Positions 45,301 through 56,094 are shown, counted from the first letter of the stretch. The stretch is DNA of 64,000 nt from Bimastos eiseni (GCA_959347315.1 OY365810.1:9643647-9707646), one strand, 5' to 3'. Numbers and translations are program-made. The notes: generated by a model from the letters alone, not told the origin.

Positions 45301-48212
45301 AAAACATTTCAGGCATAACTAGGCCGTATCTATCAGATCCGAAGATACTTTTAAAATAGAGACCTAACATAATGAAGGTTCAAAGTGATCCAGAAAACGC
45401 ATTGTCTGCATTAGGACAATTGCAAATTAACCCGAACTCTTAATTTTCCATTTCCATCGCATTCTCAAACAAACGTTTCTCTTATTCAGACCAACACAAT
45501 TATTTTTAATAAACTTGCATTGCATGCTTACATCTGATTTTAAAAATGCCTGAAGTGCAGTTGTATTTTTTCGTAGCTGATTGTGTCGTCTGACAAACGT
45601 AAGAGCTTCCTTCCATCTGAAGTTCAGGTTCTATTGTAATATTGTACGTGTTGATATTTCCTGAATCGTAGCGTTTAGATGAATTGATGGCTGTGGTTTC
45701 ACCCGTTTTCGTCCATTGCAGTTCTGGAACATCGTTACCGCTGTATCTGACGCTACATGACAACTGAAGATTTTCTGGTTTTATTGCACAACTGTTCGGT
45801 CCAATCAGTTCGTCATCGTTCCAGTTTGATTCACAAGTTGGTTCTGTCTCTGTGAATTACAACATCAAGGCGTGTTTAAATACTGAAGCATTGGATGACA
45901 ACATCGCCTGCCCACGTACGCATTTACCTGATGAACGTTACTATAAATAGACATCTGTATTACTGCTAAATATACATGTATCGCATTCGCCGGTGCATAA
46001 CGTACAAAACTTCAACGGATTGTGCATCAAACCCACACCGTAATAATGTCAGGAGGTCAGCCCGCGGAGACAGAGGTCAGGTAGCCTGTAGTGTAAAATC
46101 AAGTTGAAACAGAAAAAGTCGTCATTCGAAATGAGCCGACTGAACACCACCAACAAACATAGAGATTTCCCAAGTGTCCAGCCAACGAGGAAGCCCGTTG
46201 GCCCGGCACAATTCAAGTCTTTGGTATGACCATAGAAGGGTGACCTGATGTCCTTGTTGCATAGAGATAAGACTTAGGAACAGGAATTGGTATCAAATAA
46301 TGCGATTGACTGGTACAATTGTTTTATAAATCACGAAGTTAAACAAAAAGTAAGTTGATGAAACGACTTAAGTGTGCTTTAATAGTGTTTATGGTCTGTC
46401 TGGCAACCGGACTCTGACCCCAGTCAGAGAATTATTAACAGCCTGGAATTTCTGCAAATTACAAGTATTTCACAGATTCCAGTAGCAAACGATTTGCAGA
46501 AATCTAAATTCAGAAATCCAAATAGTTTCTCATCATTATATTCCTCACTTGTAGCTATGTGAATTCTACTATAACTATATATATGCACAACAAGACTTCG
46601 TTTCAAAACAGCATCTTATAATAACATGCTCATTGCACATTACCTACATACGTGTCGTCGCAGTAATGAAGACTATTCGAGCACATGGAAAAACATTCAT
46701 CAAATACCTAGAACAATAAGGCGCACTTCCTTTCCCTCCACGTTCGGGTTGACGGACTGACATTTATATAGTCCAGCGTCATCGCTGGTCACTGACTGAA
46801 TTATCAGGTTAAAGTGATTTCTGAAACTGTTGGTGTAGTTCTCAACTCGGGACCGATTCTCATAAGGTGGATTGACTTTTTTATAGGAATATATGAAAGA
46901 CTGCGAATCTTCATCAAACCAGTCCACGTCACCTGATGTAGTAGAACAATTGAGAAACGTAGAATCGTTGTTCAAAGCTACCCTTACATTTGGTAACACG
47001 GTGATGGTTGTATTTATTGTACCTGGCAAGCAAATCAAATCAAATTTATTGAAACCATTATATCACATTAACAAATTAAAGCAAATAGAAGTACATTGTC
47101 AAATAAATAGAATTAGTAAAATGAAGCAAACAATGAAATTATACACTTGAAAAAAAGATGGTCAGCAGGAGTTCCAAAGGGGATTGAACACCGTTAAAAG
47201 GAACCCCAAATTTCCAAGTACAACAAAAACTATGAAGATGGCGAGTTGAGATGAAAAGTACTGGAATAAACATATTATAGCAAAATATTAGTAATAACCG
47301 AATTACTCATTCTGTTCGTCAGGTGGTACATTGAGTGCCAAAAACCCTTGAATATGACAATGGTTACAGAAGAAACAATAAAACTAGACCTATTAAAACA
47401 CAATAAGCAGGATTGGAAAAGAAGTAACAAAATATCGATGTAATAGTCTGCAATACCACAGAAATCTGAAAATAATGTCGCAAAGCAAGTGATCCGAAGT
47501 GCTTTTGAATTTTGATACGACTCACTAAAGTCACCATGAAATGCACACATGTAATCTCTGAACAAGCCAGATCGCAGGATATAACTCTTAAACTTACGAC
47601 TAAAGATAATTATTTTGAAGGTTTGTGTAAATGAGGGACTGCGCACGCATGAGGAGTTGGTGAATTACATTCGATCTGGGGACAGCAAATTAACGGTAAC
47701 GAACACAGAGCATGAACAGGAAATAATAATATGTCTGCCTAAGTAGGCATAGTTCTTATTAACCACCCAACAAATACGCACAATATCGCAAATAAGCCTA
47801 TATGGTAAATATGCAATTAATAGAAATACTGCTTTCCATTCCCACTTTCAGAATATATTTTAGAAAAAAATACAACTTCTATAAGCGTTAATGTACCAAA
47901 GTTGTGAATGAAAAATAAGCACAATTGTAATTGTGGAAAACTTGTAAGATTTTATTATAGGTCAAACATATCGATCGTCCAATGTATGCTGCTCAAGGTT
48001 CACGTGCAATTGTACTGAACAGTTAAGCCAATACATTAAACATGTTTAACAGCGAAATATTTCAGTCAGAAAGTGATGTGAAGTGTATTATAAATTGAAT
48101 TACGTAATACGATTGCAGCTTGCTGATGTGGGCAGTGTCTACAGTAAATCGTCATACCTGTCCCTGAGAATACCGCAGACAAAACAACTAGGCCTATTAT
48201 CAATGGTTTCAT
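38490..48212 (-). CDS. Gene B: Ig-TM-NHL receptor, seven exons, one probable 1-nt frameshift
   Basis: Exons on the minus strand: leader 48158-48212, V-type Ig 46708-47022, Cys-rich Ig 45532-45850, third Ig 44675-44920, transmembrane 43431-43571, cytoplasmic 42453-42515, NHL propeller 38490-39346. Every border has AG/GT and every join is phase 1, typical of IgSF genes made by exon shuffling. The mature protein would have three Ig domains outside, one membrane span and about 305 cytoplasmic residues, most of them an NHL-type six-bladed propeller. Exon 3 is 319 nt where the paralogue in gene A is 318: an extra base in a GGG run at 45840-45842 puts it out of frame, so either this allele is broken or the base is an assembly error. 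The gene is divergent from gene D. Function is not known; a surface receptor coupling ligand binding to a cytoplasmic scaffold is inferred. Confidence 0.65.
40076..40366 (-). mobile_element. Decayed LINE C-terminal fragment in the last intron of gene B
   Basis: On the minus strand the frames give FKFCNHSFIYAVPTLSEQN and related words that resemble the LINE block FAYAAPTLWNSLP, followed by LETKNGKFKDTLS. Short and diverged. Confidence 0.4.
42453..42515 (-). CDS. Gene B cytoplasmic exon (tentative)
   Basis: 63 nt, phase 1 at both ends: ISNRQDPLESVALTSTAYGE between a weak acceptor (GTCAATCAAAG) and donor GAAG|GTAAAA. It shares ...GGTGAAG with the matching exon of locus E. One Tyr is present (STAYGE). 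The weak acceptor keeps confidence moderate. Confidence 0.45.
43431..43571 (-). CDS. Gene B transmembrane exon
   Basis: Acceptor TTTTGTGCTATAG, donor GAGA|GTAAGC; 141 nt, phase 1. GDDSTGICQNVDLWVGVGVG, then VGIVIIAIIIVIACVVYQKK and KNRKKGE: a long apolar span with a Gly-Val repeat (a short GGTGTT tandem in the DNA) and a Lys-rich inner border. Confidence 0.75.
43940..44165 (-). other. Conserved intron segment or alternative exon before the gene B membrane exon
   Basis: A 71-codon open frame includes GMWSMSVCRIKTAGKFYWRQ and AEPTNWDGYTELNLLLGVCV, ending in a stop at 43947. Related sequence precedes the membrane exon in locus E. Read-through from exon 4 is not possible without a splice, and no strong acceptor is seen. 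Confidence 0.35.
44675..44920 (-). CDS. Gene B third Ig-like exon
   Basis: Acceptor TTTGTCTTTCAG, donor CAAG|GTAAGG; 246 nt (82 codons), phase 1. It reads AFERSVNDKVNCSFNSSNQS, then CTSSWIFDNGTTNWTE, KRPGSYICQAICVIGNKNC and MTITVSLNGTEQSQG. It is a short Ig-like domain with C-W-C spacing and additional Cys. No copy of this exon is found near gene A or locus E. Confidence 0.7.
45532..45850 (-). CDS. Gene B Cys-rich Ig exon with likely 1-nt insertion
   Basis: Acceptor AATTCACAG, donor AGAT|GTAAGC. The downstream frame reads PTCESNWNDDELIGPNSCAI, LQLSCSVRYSGNDVPELQW, TYNITIEPELQMEGSSYVCQ and YNCTSGIFKIR: six Cys, so up to three disulfides. To keep phase 1 with exon 2 the exon should be 318 nt; it is 319, the extra base falling in the GGG at 45840-45842. 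Confidence 0.75.
46708..47022 (-). CDS. Gene B V-type Ig exon
   Basis: Acceptor TTTGCTTGCCAG, donor CTAG|GTATTTG; 315 nt. It contains the B-strand Cys (STFLNCSTTSG), core Trp (DVDWFDED) and the F-strand motif DDAGLYKCQS, and it ends EVRLIVLG. Several Asn-X-Ser/Thr sites are present (NDST, NCST, NRSR, NYTN). The frame is intact. Confidence 0.8.
48158..48212 (-). CDS. Gene B signal-peptide exon
   Basis: ATG at 48212 reads MKPLIIGLVVLSAVFSGT, a typical leader. Donor ACAG|GTATGA, phase 1. An ATG five bases upstream is out of frame and soon stops. Confidence 0.75.
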
Positions 48213-49401
48213 TTCATCCGTCTCCAATATTCTGAAACAAACATTGTGATAACGTTTAATGTAGTAAACATCAGGCATATATAGGCCTATGACGATATAT
48301 CTTACGTCGAGTAAGCTTACACGACCGTGCGCAAAGAAATTGTCTATTTCAAAATTGTGAACATCCATGCTTATCAGAAATCTACTAAGAGGTGCTTCCA
48401 GTCTAGCTTTGGCCAAACAAGACAGATTTCATAGTACTGACTTTTGCAGGTATATTTCAGACAGTCTTTGTAGCGTGCAGTGTGTACCATGCTCTTATTA
48501 TCAGTTTGCACAAATGCTTTTGAGCAGTAGTTTCGCTAGAATTAGAGGCCAGTGGAGGCAGATTTGATTTGATGGGTGGTAGGAGTGGGGCTAATAAGGC
48601 TACTGTACTCCACCTTACTGCCAAATTTCTTAATAACAACGTCACAATAATCATTTGATGGTGACGATGCTGTCATAATCATGCAAAAGTGGAACTATTC
48701 AAAGCGGGAAGTCACTGGTTAGATCACACCCACACAGTAGGCCAATGCAAGTTTGTGCAACGAATATCACGCAGAAACTTCTGCAACCGCGGAATGATTA
48801 TAGCAAGCTGTCAGCAGTCTCTGCGGTAATGCTGTCAATACCGGGCGACTCAGGTTAATTTTGCACAAAAAAAATATTTCAATTAAAAAGTAATAAAACT
48901 TAGGGCAGGTAAGTGCCTCTGCGCCTCAATGGAACAGTCGTGCATTTTCACTTTTTGCAGTATTATTCATATCAACACGCACTTCTGAAGTCTCAAGCAT
49001 AATTTGTCGATGCCATTCAGAGGACAAAGTGAAAGTATTCTCTGCCCGATGTGCAGCGTGCAGAAGAGGTCGTCCATAATTGTGCACACAGTGCGGCCTA
49101 TAATAACAAACCGGATCTATGTGAGTCAATACCCAATGCTAACCTAATCATCCCTAATTTCATTTACCATATACCGGTACGCTGTCACGACTTTACATAA
49201 TAGTTATTCGAATGACTATGTAGGCCTACATAGTGTAGGCCTACATAGTGAAAACCATCAGAGGCCAGGAGCTAGGAGCAGTTAAAGGCGATATGAGCAT
49301 AATAGACTTTACCAAAGTGACTTTATCTGGTTCCGGATCTTCTGTTAAAACATTTGTTTAAAACTGTAGCTTCATCTATTTGAATATTGAGAAATTGCAT
49401 T
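48213..49401. promoter_or_regulatory. Divergent intergenic region of genes B and D
   Basis: 1189 bp separate the start codons of B (minus) and D (plus), so both promoters lie here. No clear TATA box or known site is recognised. Confidence 0.45.
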
Positions 49402-49447
49402 ATGTTGGTCAGAGCGGCAATTCTACTTATCATAAAAGTTGGACAAG
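49402..49447 (+). CDS. Gene D leader exon
   Basis: MLVRAAILLIIKVGQ, then donor ACAAG|GTAAGT, phase 1. The leader is short for a signal peptide, so an upstream start in another exon is possible; the gene C copy at 20624 supports this ATG. Confidence 0.6.
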
Positions 49448-52400
49448 GTAAGTAAAATAAGACCTACATGTATATAGCACACTCTTCTGTTGTTGGTCCG
49501 ACGACTTGGAATAGGATGCCTCTGACCCAGCTCATGCTGCCCAGGTCCTTTTTCGGATACGTTTTGTTTCGATATTACGACTGCTCTCCTCAGTTACGTT
49601 GGGGACGCATCTGAGTAGATGCCTTGATGGGTGCAATATATAGTGTCGTTATGAATGAATGAATGAATGAATGAATGAATTAATTAATTAAACAATTCAT
49701 TCATTTAATCATTTTTTAATTAACGAATTAACTAAATAACTAATTTGCCATTTAATTAATTAAATAGATAGTTAATTAATTGCCCTGTTTGTAGTTCAAC
49801 GAGTGAAGAAAATATAGAAGTTCTTTCTGACTGACATTATTTGGGTATCTTCTTCAGTTCCATTTCTCGATAATTATTTTTCACTGACCGTTTAAGGTGA
49901 ACATCTACGCCAGTGTAGCGATTTCAAATTACTCCCCATTTACCTTAGCCCTCGATTTCAAGTTACAGGGGGGTTACTTGAAATCGATTTCAAATTCCCC
50001 GGGGGTAACTTGAAGGCGATTTCAAGTTACCCCCTACGATTTCAGATTACCCCAGGAGTAATCTGAAATCAGCTTCAGGCTAGCCCCGGTAACTTTTAAT
50101 TGATTTCAAGTTGCCCCCCGGTAACTAATGACTCCACTGCCTTGCAGTTCAGCAGTGCCAGTCCCATGCCTGGAACCACATCTTGCAACAGAAAAGACAC
50201 ATGTAAAACTCACACCCATTGTCGTGGCAGGTCGGTCGGGAGATGAGAGGGTCATGGACCCATCTGGGACGGGTCGTGGGGAATGCTCAAAGGAAGCCAA
50301 GACTCGGAAGTCTCAAATCTTAACGACCAAAGCCAAGGCAAAAATTGGATACTGAAATGTAAGAACATTATGATACAGGGAAGTTGGCACATGTGGTGAG
50401 AGAGATGTAAGTATACAAACTTGAAATATTGGGGCAGAGTGAGATGCGATGGACCTACAGTGGCAATATTGTGTCTCATGGAATAAGCATCTACTACTCA
50501 TGTGGAGCCAAGCATAAAAGAGAAGTGGGCATAATGGTTGGCCTAAAATGATATCAGCTAATTGGATGGGAATTAGTAAGTGAAAGAATAATTACATGTA
50601 CCATCAGACCACAAACAGGGCATACCACCACTCTGAACTTGCAGCATTTGCTTAGTCTTCTTGTTACTTTTGATGAGTTAAGTAGAGGGTTGAATTATCA
50701 AGTCAAAAGTTACATCCCTAGTTGTTGTATATTTATTTTGTAATTACACTACTATCTTCACCATTTAGGCTAAATCTTTGTTATCTTATGTTTGTATGTT
50801 ACAATGTGATGAACTTTGATCTCGAGTAGCCTATTACTGACTTCACACATTTTACATTTCTCTGACTTTTATATATTTTTTTCAAACGTTAAAACTAGCC
50901 TATCTTAATGTGTTACGTGTTTTATTAAACAGACTGGTTATCGTTAGTTGAAAGCATAACGATTTAACATTTTGACTCATTCCGAGAGGGGGTAATGTGA
51001 ACACGGAGGGGGTAATCTGAAATCGATTTCAGATTACCCCCTCCATGTTCACGTTACCCCCTTTCTCAATGAGTGAGAATGTTAAATTGTTTTGCTTACA
51101 ACTAATGCTAATCAGTCTGTTGAATGAAACACGTGACATATATAAGATAGAAGGTTAGTTTTATCGTTTGAAAAATAAATAAAAGTCAAAGAAATTTAAA
51201 TTGTGTGAAATCACAAATACACGAAATCAAAGTGCATCACATTGTTACATACAAACATAAGATAATAAAGATTCAGCTTAACTGATGAAGAAATTAGTGA
51301 AATTGCAACAATAATATACATATTCTGGTATCGGCTGCATGACATCCTGCAGTTATTCATAGGACTCATCTTTTCTTCGTCGGTGGCTCTATTTGTTGGT
51401 GCATACACTTGTATCAGGGTCATCTTGGTGTGCCCTGTTTGTGGGCTGATGGTAATTATTCTTTCACCTACCAGTTCTGATTTACGATCTACAAACATGT
51501 AGACTAAGCGTCGTCACGTTGACAAGAATGCATGGCTTATCGTCTATGGAATAGGTCAACTATTTCTATTATAATCTCTGTAATTGTGGACTATACTTTT
51601 TCAGTAATGTCCGTCCTTGATGTTCATCCACTTAACAAGGCTGTTCTTGCTGGACAGAGAATGGAAATGACGTGTAAAACTAATGGAAATGAAATTTTTA
51701 ATCGGTGGACTGCAACTCGAGTAGGTCAAGCTATGGAAGTGATTTTTCGACCACAACTACAGACAAGCAGCTCGGGAAAACAGTTGGAAATTCCTGTTGA
51801 TTCATTCAATCGGAAATTTCCGAATTTTGGCGTTCAGTTTGATCAAATTGACGATTTAATTCTTTATTCGAATATAACCGAACTAAAGGACGCTGGGGTC
51901 TATGCCTGTTTCAAAAATCAAGACACAATAAAGAGTAGCGCACAACTGACAGTCCTAGGTGAGTTTAAACTCTGAAAACTAGGCCTATGTCAATAAATTA
52001 ATTTATTAGACACTTATGTTAGATTAGTGTCTTTCAGCTTGGTAAATAATATTAAAAATTCGAGATGTGACGATGCAACTCAAAATTATTATCGGATCAG
52101 GTTATCTTCTTCATTTATAGAATTACACAAGAGATGCTTTAAAGGAATAGAACATACAAATAGCGAGGCATACAGGAATAATCTAAGCGGACTTAGAGGA
52201 TTTGTATTCCCGTTTTAAAAAGATTATGGTAGTGGAAAGGAATATTAACTTTAATGTCACTTCCTGAGTCCCATCGCCTTGTGAGAATGAGTCCTATCCA
52301 GTAGCCAGAGTGATGCTAGCTAGCAGTGTCGTTGTCTGTTTATCGTGGTAAGACGTATGGCTTGTTTTATGCAGAATCGAATCCTGTTTGTGAGAGTAAC

Positions 52401-55400
52401 ATCTCAGCTGGCAACAACAACTTCTCAATGTCTGCTGAAGTCAATATCTGGATGCAGTGCAGTGTGAATTTTTCGACGGTCGATTATTATCCGAGTATGG
52501 AATGGATACAACACAACGAAGACGCGCAGATGACAATCAATGATAGTGCAATGATTACTACGAACACCAGCGTAACTTCTTCTTTGTATGTTTCAATGGC
52601 TTCGATAAAAAATGGAAGTTACTTTTCGTGCATGACATTCTTCAAACCATACAGCGGTCCGGTCAAAACGACTGCTTCTAATATCCCAGATTTCATGTTT
52701 ATTTGGAATTCAACGAAACTCATTTTTCAAGAAAACGCTCTTTCCGCAGACAATAATTTTCATGTGAAAGATATCTTTATGGCATCAGATGGTAAGATGG
52801 CTAATGACGTCACGACTGCATTGGTTGATGGAATTGGAACAGATTCTTCTGGTAACTACTGGTGTGAGTATAATTTCCGAAGTAGAAACAATCTTTAGGA
52901 AAATTGACATTTAGTTTTTATTAAAGGAAATGCATGCTCTCATCATCACTTTAAAAAGTTTATAAATATCTTTGTTAAACTGTACAGAATCATTCAAACT
53001 GCAAGTAATATTGAACACTCGAACGAGTGTATTTGAATAATAGGACATTTGGGTGCCAGCCTGCCAGGAATCAATATTTGAATCAGAGGCAGCCTCAGAC
53101 GGTTTTAAGCAACTTAGCCCACCTCGGTCAATCTTTCAGAAACAGGTGAATTACATGTACATGCAAGTGGCTATTACAGAAACCTTCTTGAGCTGCTGAC
53201 ATTCTTCAATGATTGCACTAAATTAGCTTAGTGACATAAGTTATGTTGCTGTGGAAGAACAAGTGAGCATACGTTCTAATAGTAGACAATAAAAAGGTCT
53301 AGGTGCGCTAAGTGGTGCACCAATGGGGTTGCGATGGGAGAACGAGCTCCCACGGTTGCCACAAATGTTTTAACGTTTTGGACGTAAATGAGGGTCTGTT
53401 GATTTCCCATGGTATACGTAATCTGAGTGACATCCGAGTCTCTTATGCTATGTTAGTCGGCTATGGCAGAGGGCTTTGTTTTCCAACACTAGGTTGGGGT
53501 TAGGTGCCACTGGGTGCGATTTGCTAGACATTTTTATGTGCTAAGTTACATTTTTGTAATTATATCAATGTCCATGATTTTTAGTTTTTGTGTCATTGTC
53601 GCTGGTGGTTGTTGTATCGATTTTTTTTGTTCTGATGGCAATTATGGCTCTCAACTTCTACATTTGTCGAAAAGGAAATACTAAAGGTTTGATATGATAT
53701 CGATAGCAGTTTAGAATGAACATTATTCCATTTATCGAGAACTTTATGGTCTTCAAACAGAAGAACTAAAACACGTTGACGCAGCACGAAGCGACAAAGA
53801 ATAGCCTACATATTATATTCCATATCTAAGATTTATTCTGATGGACAAAGAATATGGCAGGAAGGAATTAATGTAAACTAGGGAAGACTATCTCCCATGG
53901 TTGCTATACGTGGTTGTTTAACGTACGTTTTGGGCATAGATTGGGGAGTTGATTTCTGATAATAGCCTGTAATACAGTTTTGAGCGATTTCTGAGTCGCT
54001 TAGATAGGGTTTACAAGTTGGCGAGAGTGGGGAGGCTTGTTTCTCCCCCTGCATCTGGGTGTTCGCGGCCAATATACATCATATGGCATTTGGACGGTAG
54101 AATAGGTGATGTGAACGCTAAGGATTGTGATATTCAAGGGCTATGATCAGCAAGGGATGTGACCGTAAAGGACTATGTAAGAGTAGACTACCATGCTCAA
54201 AAGCTATGACACGCAAGATCTGTGATTGGCAACGATTATGAAAGACTAGCATCAGGTAAAGCGCTGACCTGCCTCATGCTTTCGTAAAATAATTATTGAT
54301 TTCGTCAGGCGTTTATATAAAACTACCAGATTAAGGCCAATCGGTTTGCAGCACAGCAGGTATACTTGTGAAAGTAAAATAGTCGGCGACTCAGAAAGTA
54401 AAACAAAAAGGCTTGCGGTAGGCAGTAAGCCCCTAGTTGATTTTATCGTAACGTAAACATTGGTCGTAGCGTTAAAGTTGAATTTTAAATTTCGCTTGCC
54501 AGCTCCTATGGTATATTAGGTCATAGATGCTAATACTATTTCAACGAATTCAATTACGAGGATCGGATATTGAAACTCCCCCAGTTTTAGTGCTTAGTGC
54601 CTCTCAATGTGCCCCACAAATCGGTTCTTTTTATGTTTATCCAATGAATTTTTAAGATTACTTTTGCTAAGATAATTTGTGTCCCCCCCATTTTTCAAAT
54701 TTCTGGGAGGGGGCAAAATTTAAAAAGTGGGAGGGCAAACAAATTAATATTTCGTAAGTTATGCCTCCCCCCACTTTTCAAAACCTTGTTACACCTCTGG
54801 ACCCTACATGACATCATAAAACCTAGTAAAGACCAGATATTGAGCATTGTAACTTGTAAGACATGACTAATTAGTCGGATTTAACTGCAGTGCAAACAGA
54901 TAAAATCCTACACAGACGAGCGATAAAGTGAAAAATAAAAAGATTTAGAATTATTTCAAACACAGATGACATTTTTATATTCAAGTCCCTTGGTGACTCT
55001 TTTGTGCAGCCAATTTGTTTATGCGCCTCATCAGTTGATCAGTTTTACTATTGGTCGTCAGAATTTTACCAGGCTTTATTTCTTTCAAACTTGTCCATAA
55101 CAGAATTCTTGTCCTCTTTTAATATCGTCCTTACAATTAACCCATTTCCCAGGATTTTATGAACTTCAGGCAAACTTACAATAAACTCAAAATTACGTAA
55201 ACTATAGTTTTTCAAAAACACTTTGTATATTTTGATTAAACACAAACTACCATAAAACCTAGCATAGACCAAATATTGAGCATTGTAACTTGTAAGTATA
55301 TATATATATATAAAGTACCCAATTATTGACCTTACCTCTTTATGAACAGATTTCTTAGGCAACTAGTTGGGATCCACTTTCTGTTTTCCCCTTAGAAAAT

Positions 55401-56094
55401 CAAGTCACGACCTACTTCGACAGATGTTACTTTTAATGTAGGATTAAGAACAAGGCGAACCCTTGAACGTCATCATAATATCTGCTCTAGCGATTAGTTT
55501 TGGCGACTGCTTTTAACAGATAGAGAAGATCCTGTTCATGCTCGGAGTGTTGGTTCGTTGGATCATCCGATGTCAGAGAAATACGAGATAATGCCATATG
55601 CATATACTGATGGCTACGACAAGATAGACGACGACAAGATAGACGACGACAAGATAGACGACGACAATGTAACTGATTTTCATGTCACTTTTTCAAGGCG
55701 AGAAGGCCCTCTTCCAGTACCTGGCTATGACCATCTCTTGGCACAACCAAGTATACCCACCGTCTATAGCCCTATTGACAACTATGAACATCCAATGGAC
55801 AGAGAAGACAGCGAGATAAACTCAGGTCATGTGTCCGAGTCTCATGACCTTTGCGTCAAAGTCAATGTGAAACCTCCAGCGTATATTCAGCTAATCAGTG
55901 AAACAGAAGAAGAACTTTCCCCTCAACAATCTTCTACTTACTTTATTGCAAGGAAGGAAATCAATCGGTCGAGCATAACGTCAAGCGATTCAATTAACGA
56001 AATTCCATCGTCTTACCTAAAAATCAATGAAGATGCCACAGAAGACGGTTTCGATCTGGAAGAAATTCCTTCCTCATACCTAAAAATAGGATAA
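49402..56094 (+). CDS. Gene D: Ig receptor with ITIM-bearing cytoplasmic tail, five exons
   Basis: Exons 49402-49447 (leader), 51605-51958 (V-type Ig), 52375-52863 (second Ig), 53585-53686 (transmembrane), 55520-56094 (tail and stop). Lengths sum to 1566 nt, an exact multiple of three, and all joins are phase 1: a 521-residue type I membrane protein. Approximate residues: leader 1-15, Ig1 16-133, Ig2 134-296, membrane 297-330, tail 331-521. The tail has YxxM (KYEIM, Tyr 352), TVYSPI (ITSM-like), and two copies of SSYLKI (ITIM-like S-x-Y-x-x-I), the last at Tyr 517. By analogy with ITIM receptors, it would recruit SH2-domain phosphatases and damp signalling. Intron 1 holds a large foldback element. 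No lesion is seen; gene C is its decayed paralogue. Confidence 0.75.
49500..49695 (+). mobile_element. LINE 3' end with GAAT tail in gene D intron 1
   Basis: GGGGACGCATCTGAGTAGAT, GCCTTGATGGGTGCAATATA and then ATGAATGAATGAATGAATGA at 49650-49680. Same 3'-end layout as at 15600-15660. Confidence 0.55.
49914..51500. mobile_element. Composite foldback element (copy 2) with a large palindrome
   Basis: 49914-51025 matches copy 1 (13574-14800): the GGGGTAACTTGAAATC-type arms, GQSEMRWTYSGNIVS near 50435 and VSERIITC near 50580. From about 51028 on, the sequence runs back as an inverted copy of 50560-51025, to about 51490, giving arms of about 465 bp around the centre AATCTGAAATCGATTTCAGA. The right arm keeps more LINE endonuclease sequence (ELVGERIITISPQTGHTKMT, LIQVYAPTNRATDEEK, minus strand). 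Confidence 0.65.
51605..51958 (+). CDS. Gene D V-type Ig exon
   Basis: Acceptor TATACTTTTTCAG, donor CCTAG|GTGAGT; 354 nt. LDVHPLNKAVLAGQRMEMTC, core Trp in NRWTATRVG, ITELKDAGVYACFKNQD, and an end SSAQLTVLG. A standard V/I-set Ig with D-x-G-x-Y-x-C. Confidence 0.8.
52375..52863 (+). CDS. Gene D second Ig exon
   Basis: Acceptor TTGTTTTATGCAG, donor GGT|GTGAGT; 489 nt (163 codons). ESNPVCESNISAGNNN, WMQCSVNFSTVDYYPSMEW, GSYFSCMTFFKPYSG: Ig core plus an additional N-terminal Cys and many N-glycosylation sites. The last about 60 residues form a long stalk. Confidence 0.8.
53585..53686 (+). CDS. Gene D transmembrane exon
   Basis: Acceptor TGATTTTTAG, 102 nt, phase 1. FVSLSLVVVVSIFFVLMAIM, then ALNFYICRKGNTK: an apolar span followed by Arg-Lys. 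The donor AAAG|GTTTGA is weaker than the others. Confidence 0.7.
54812..55302. repeat. Direct repeat of about 55 bp in gene D intron 4
   Basis: CATAAAACCTAGTAAAGACC, AGATATTGAGCATTGTAACT and TGTAAG at 54816-54866 are repeated with few changes at 55252-55297, beside a TATATA run. Confidence 0.7.
55520..56094 (+). CDS. Gene D cytoplasmic-tail exon with tyrosine motifs
   Basis: Acceptor CTGCTTTTAACAG. It reads DREDPVHARSVGSLDHPMSE, KYEIMPYAYTDGY, three tandem KIDDD units (55619-55665), GYDHLL, TVYSPIDNYEHPM, AYIQLI and two ESSYLKI-like ends (IPSSYLKI twice), stop at 56092. About ten Tyr in an acidic, Ser-rich, unstructured tail. No enzymatic domain. Confidence 0.75.
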
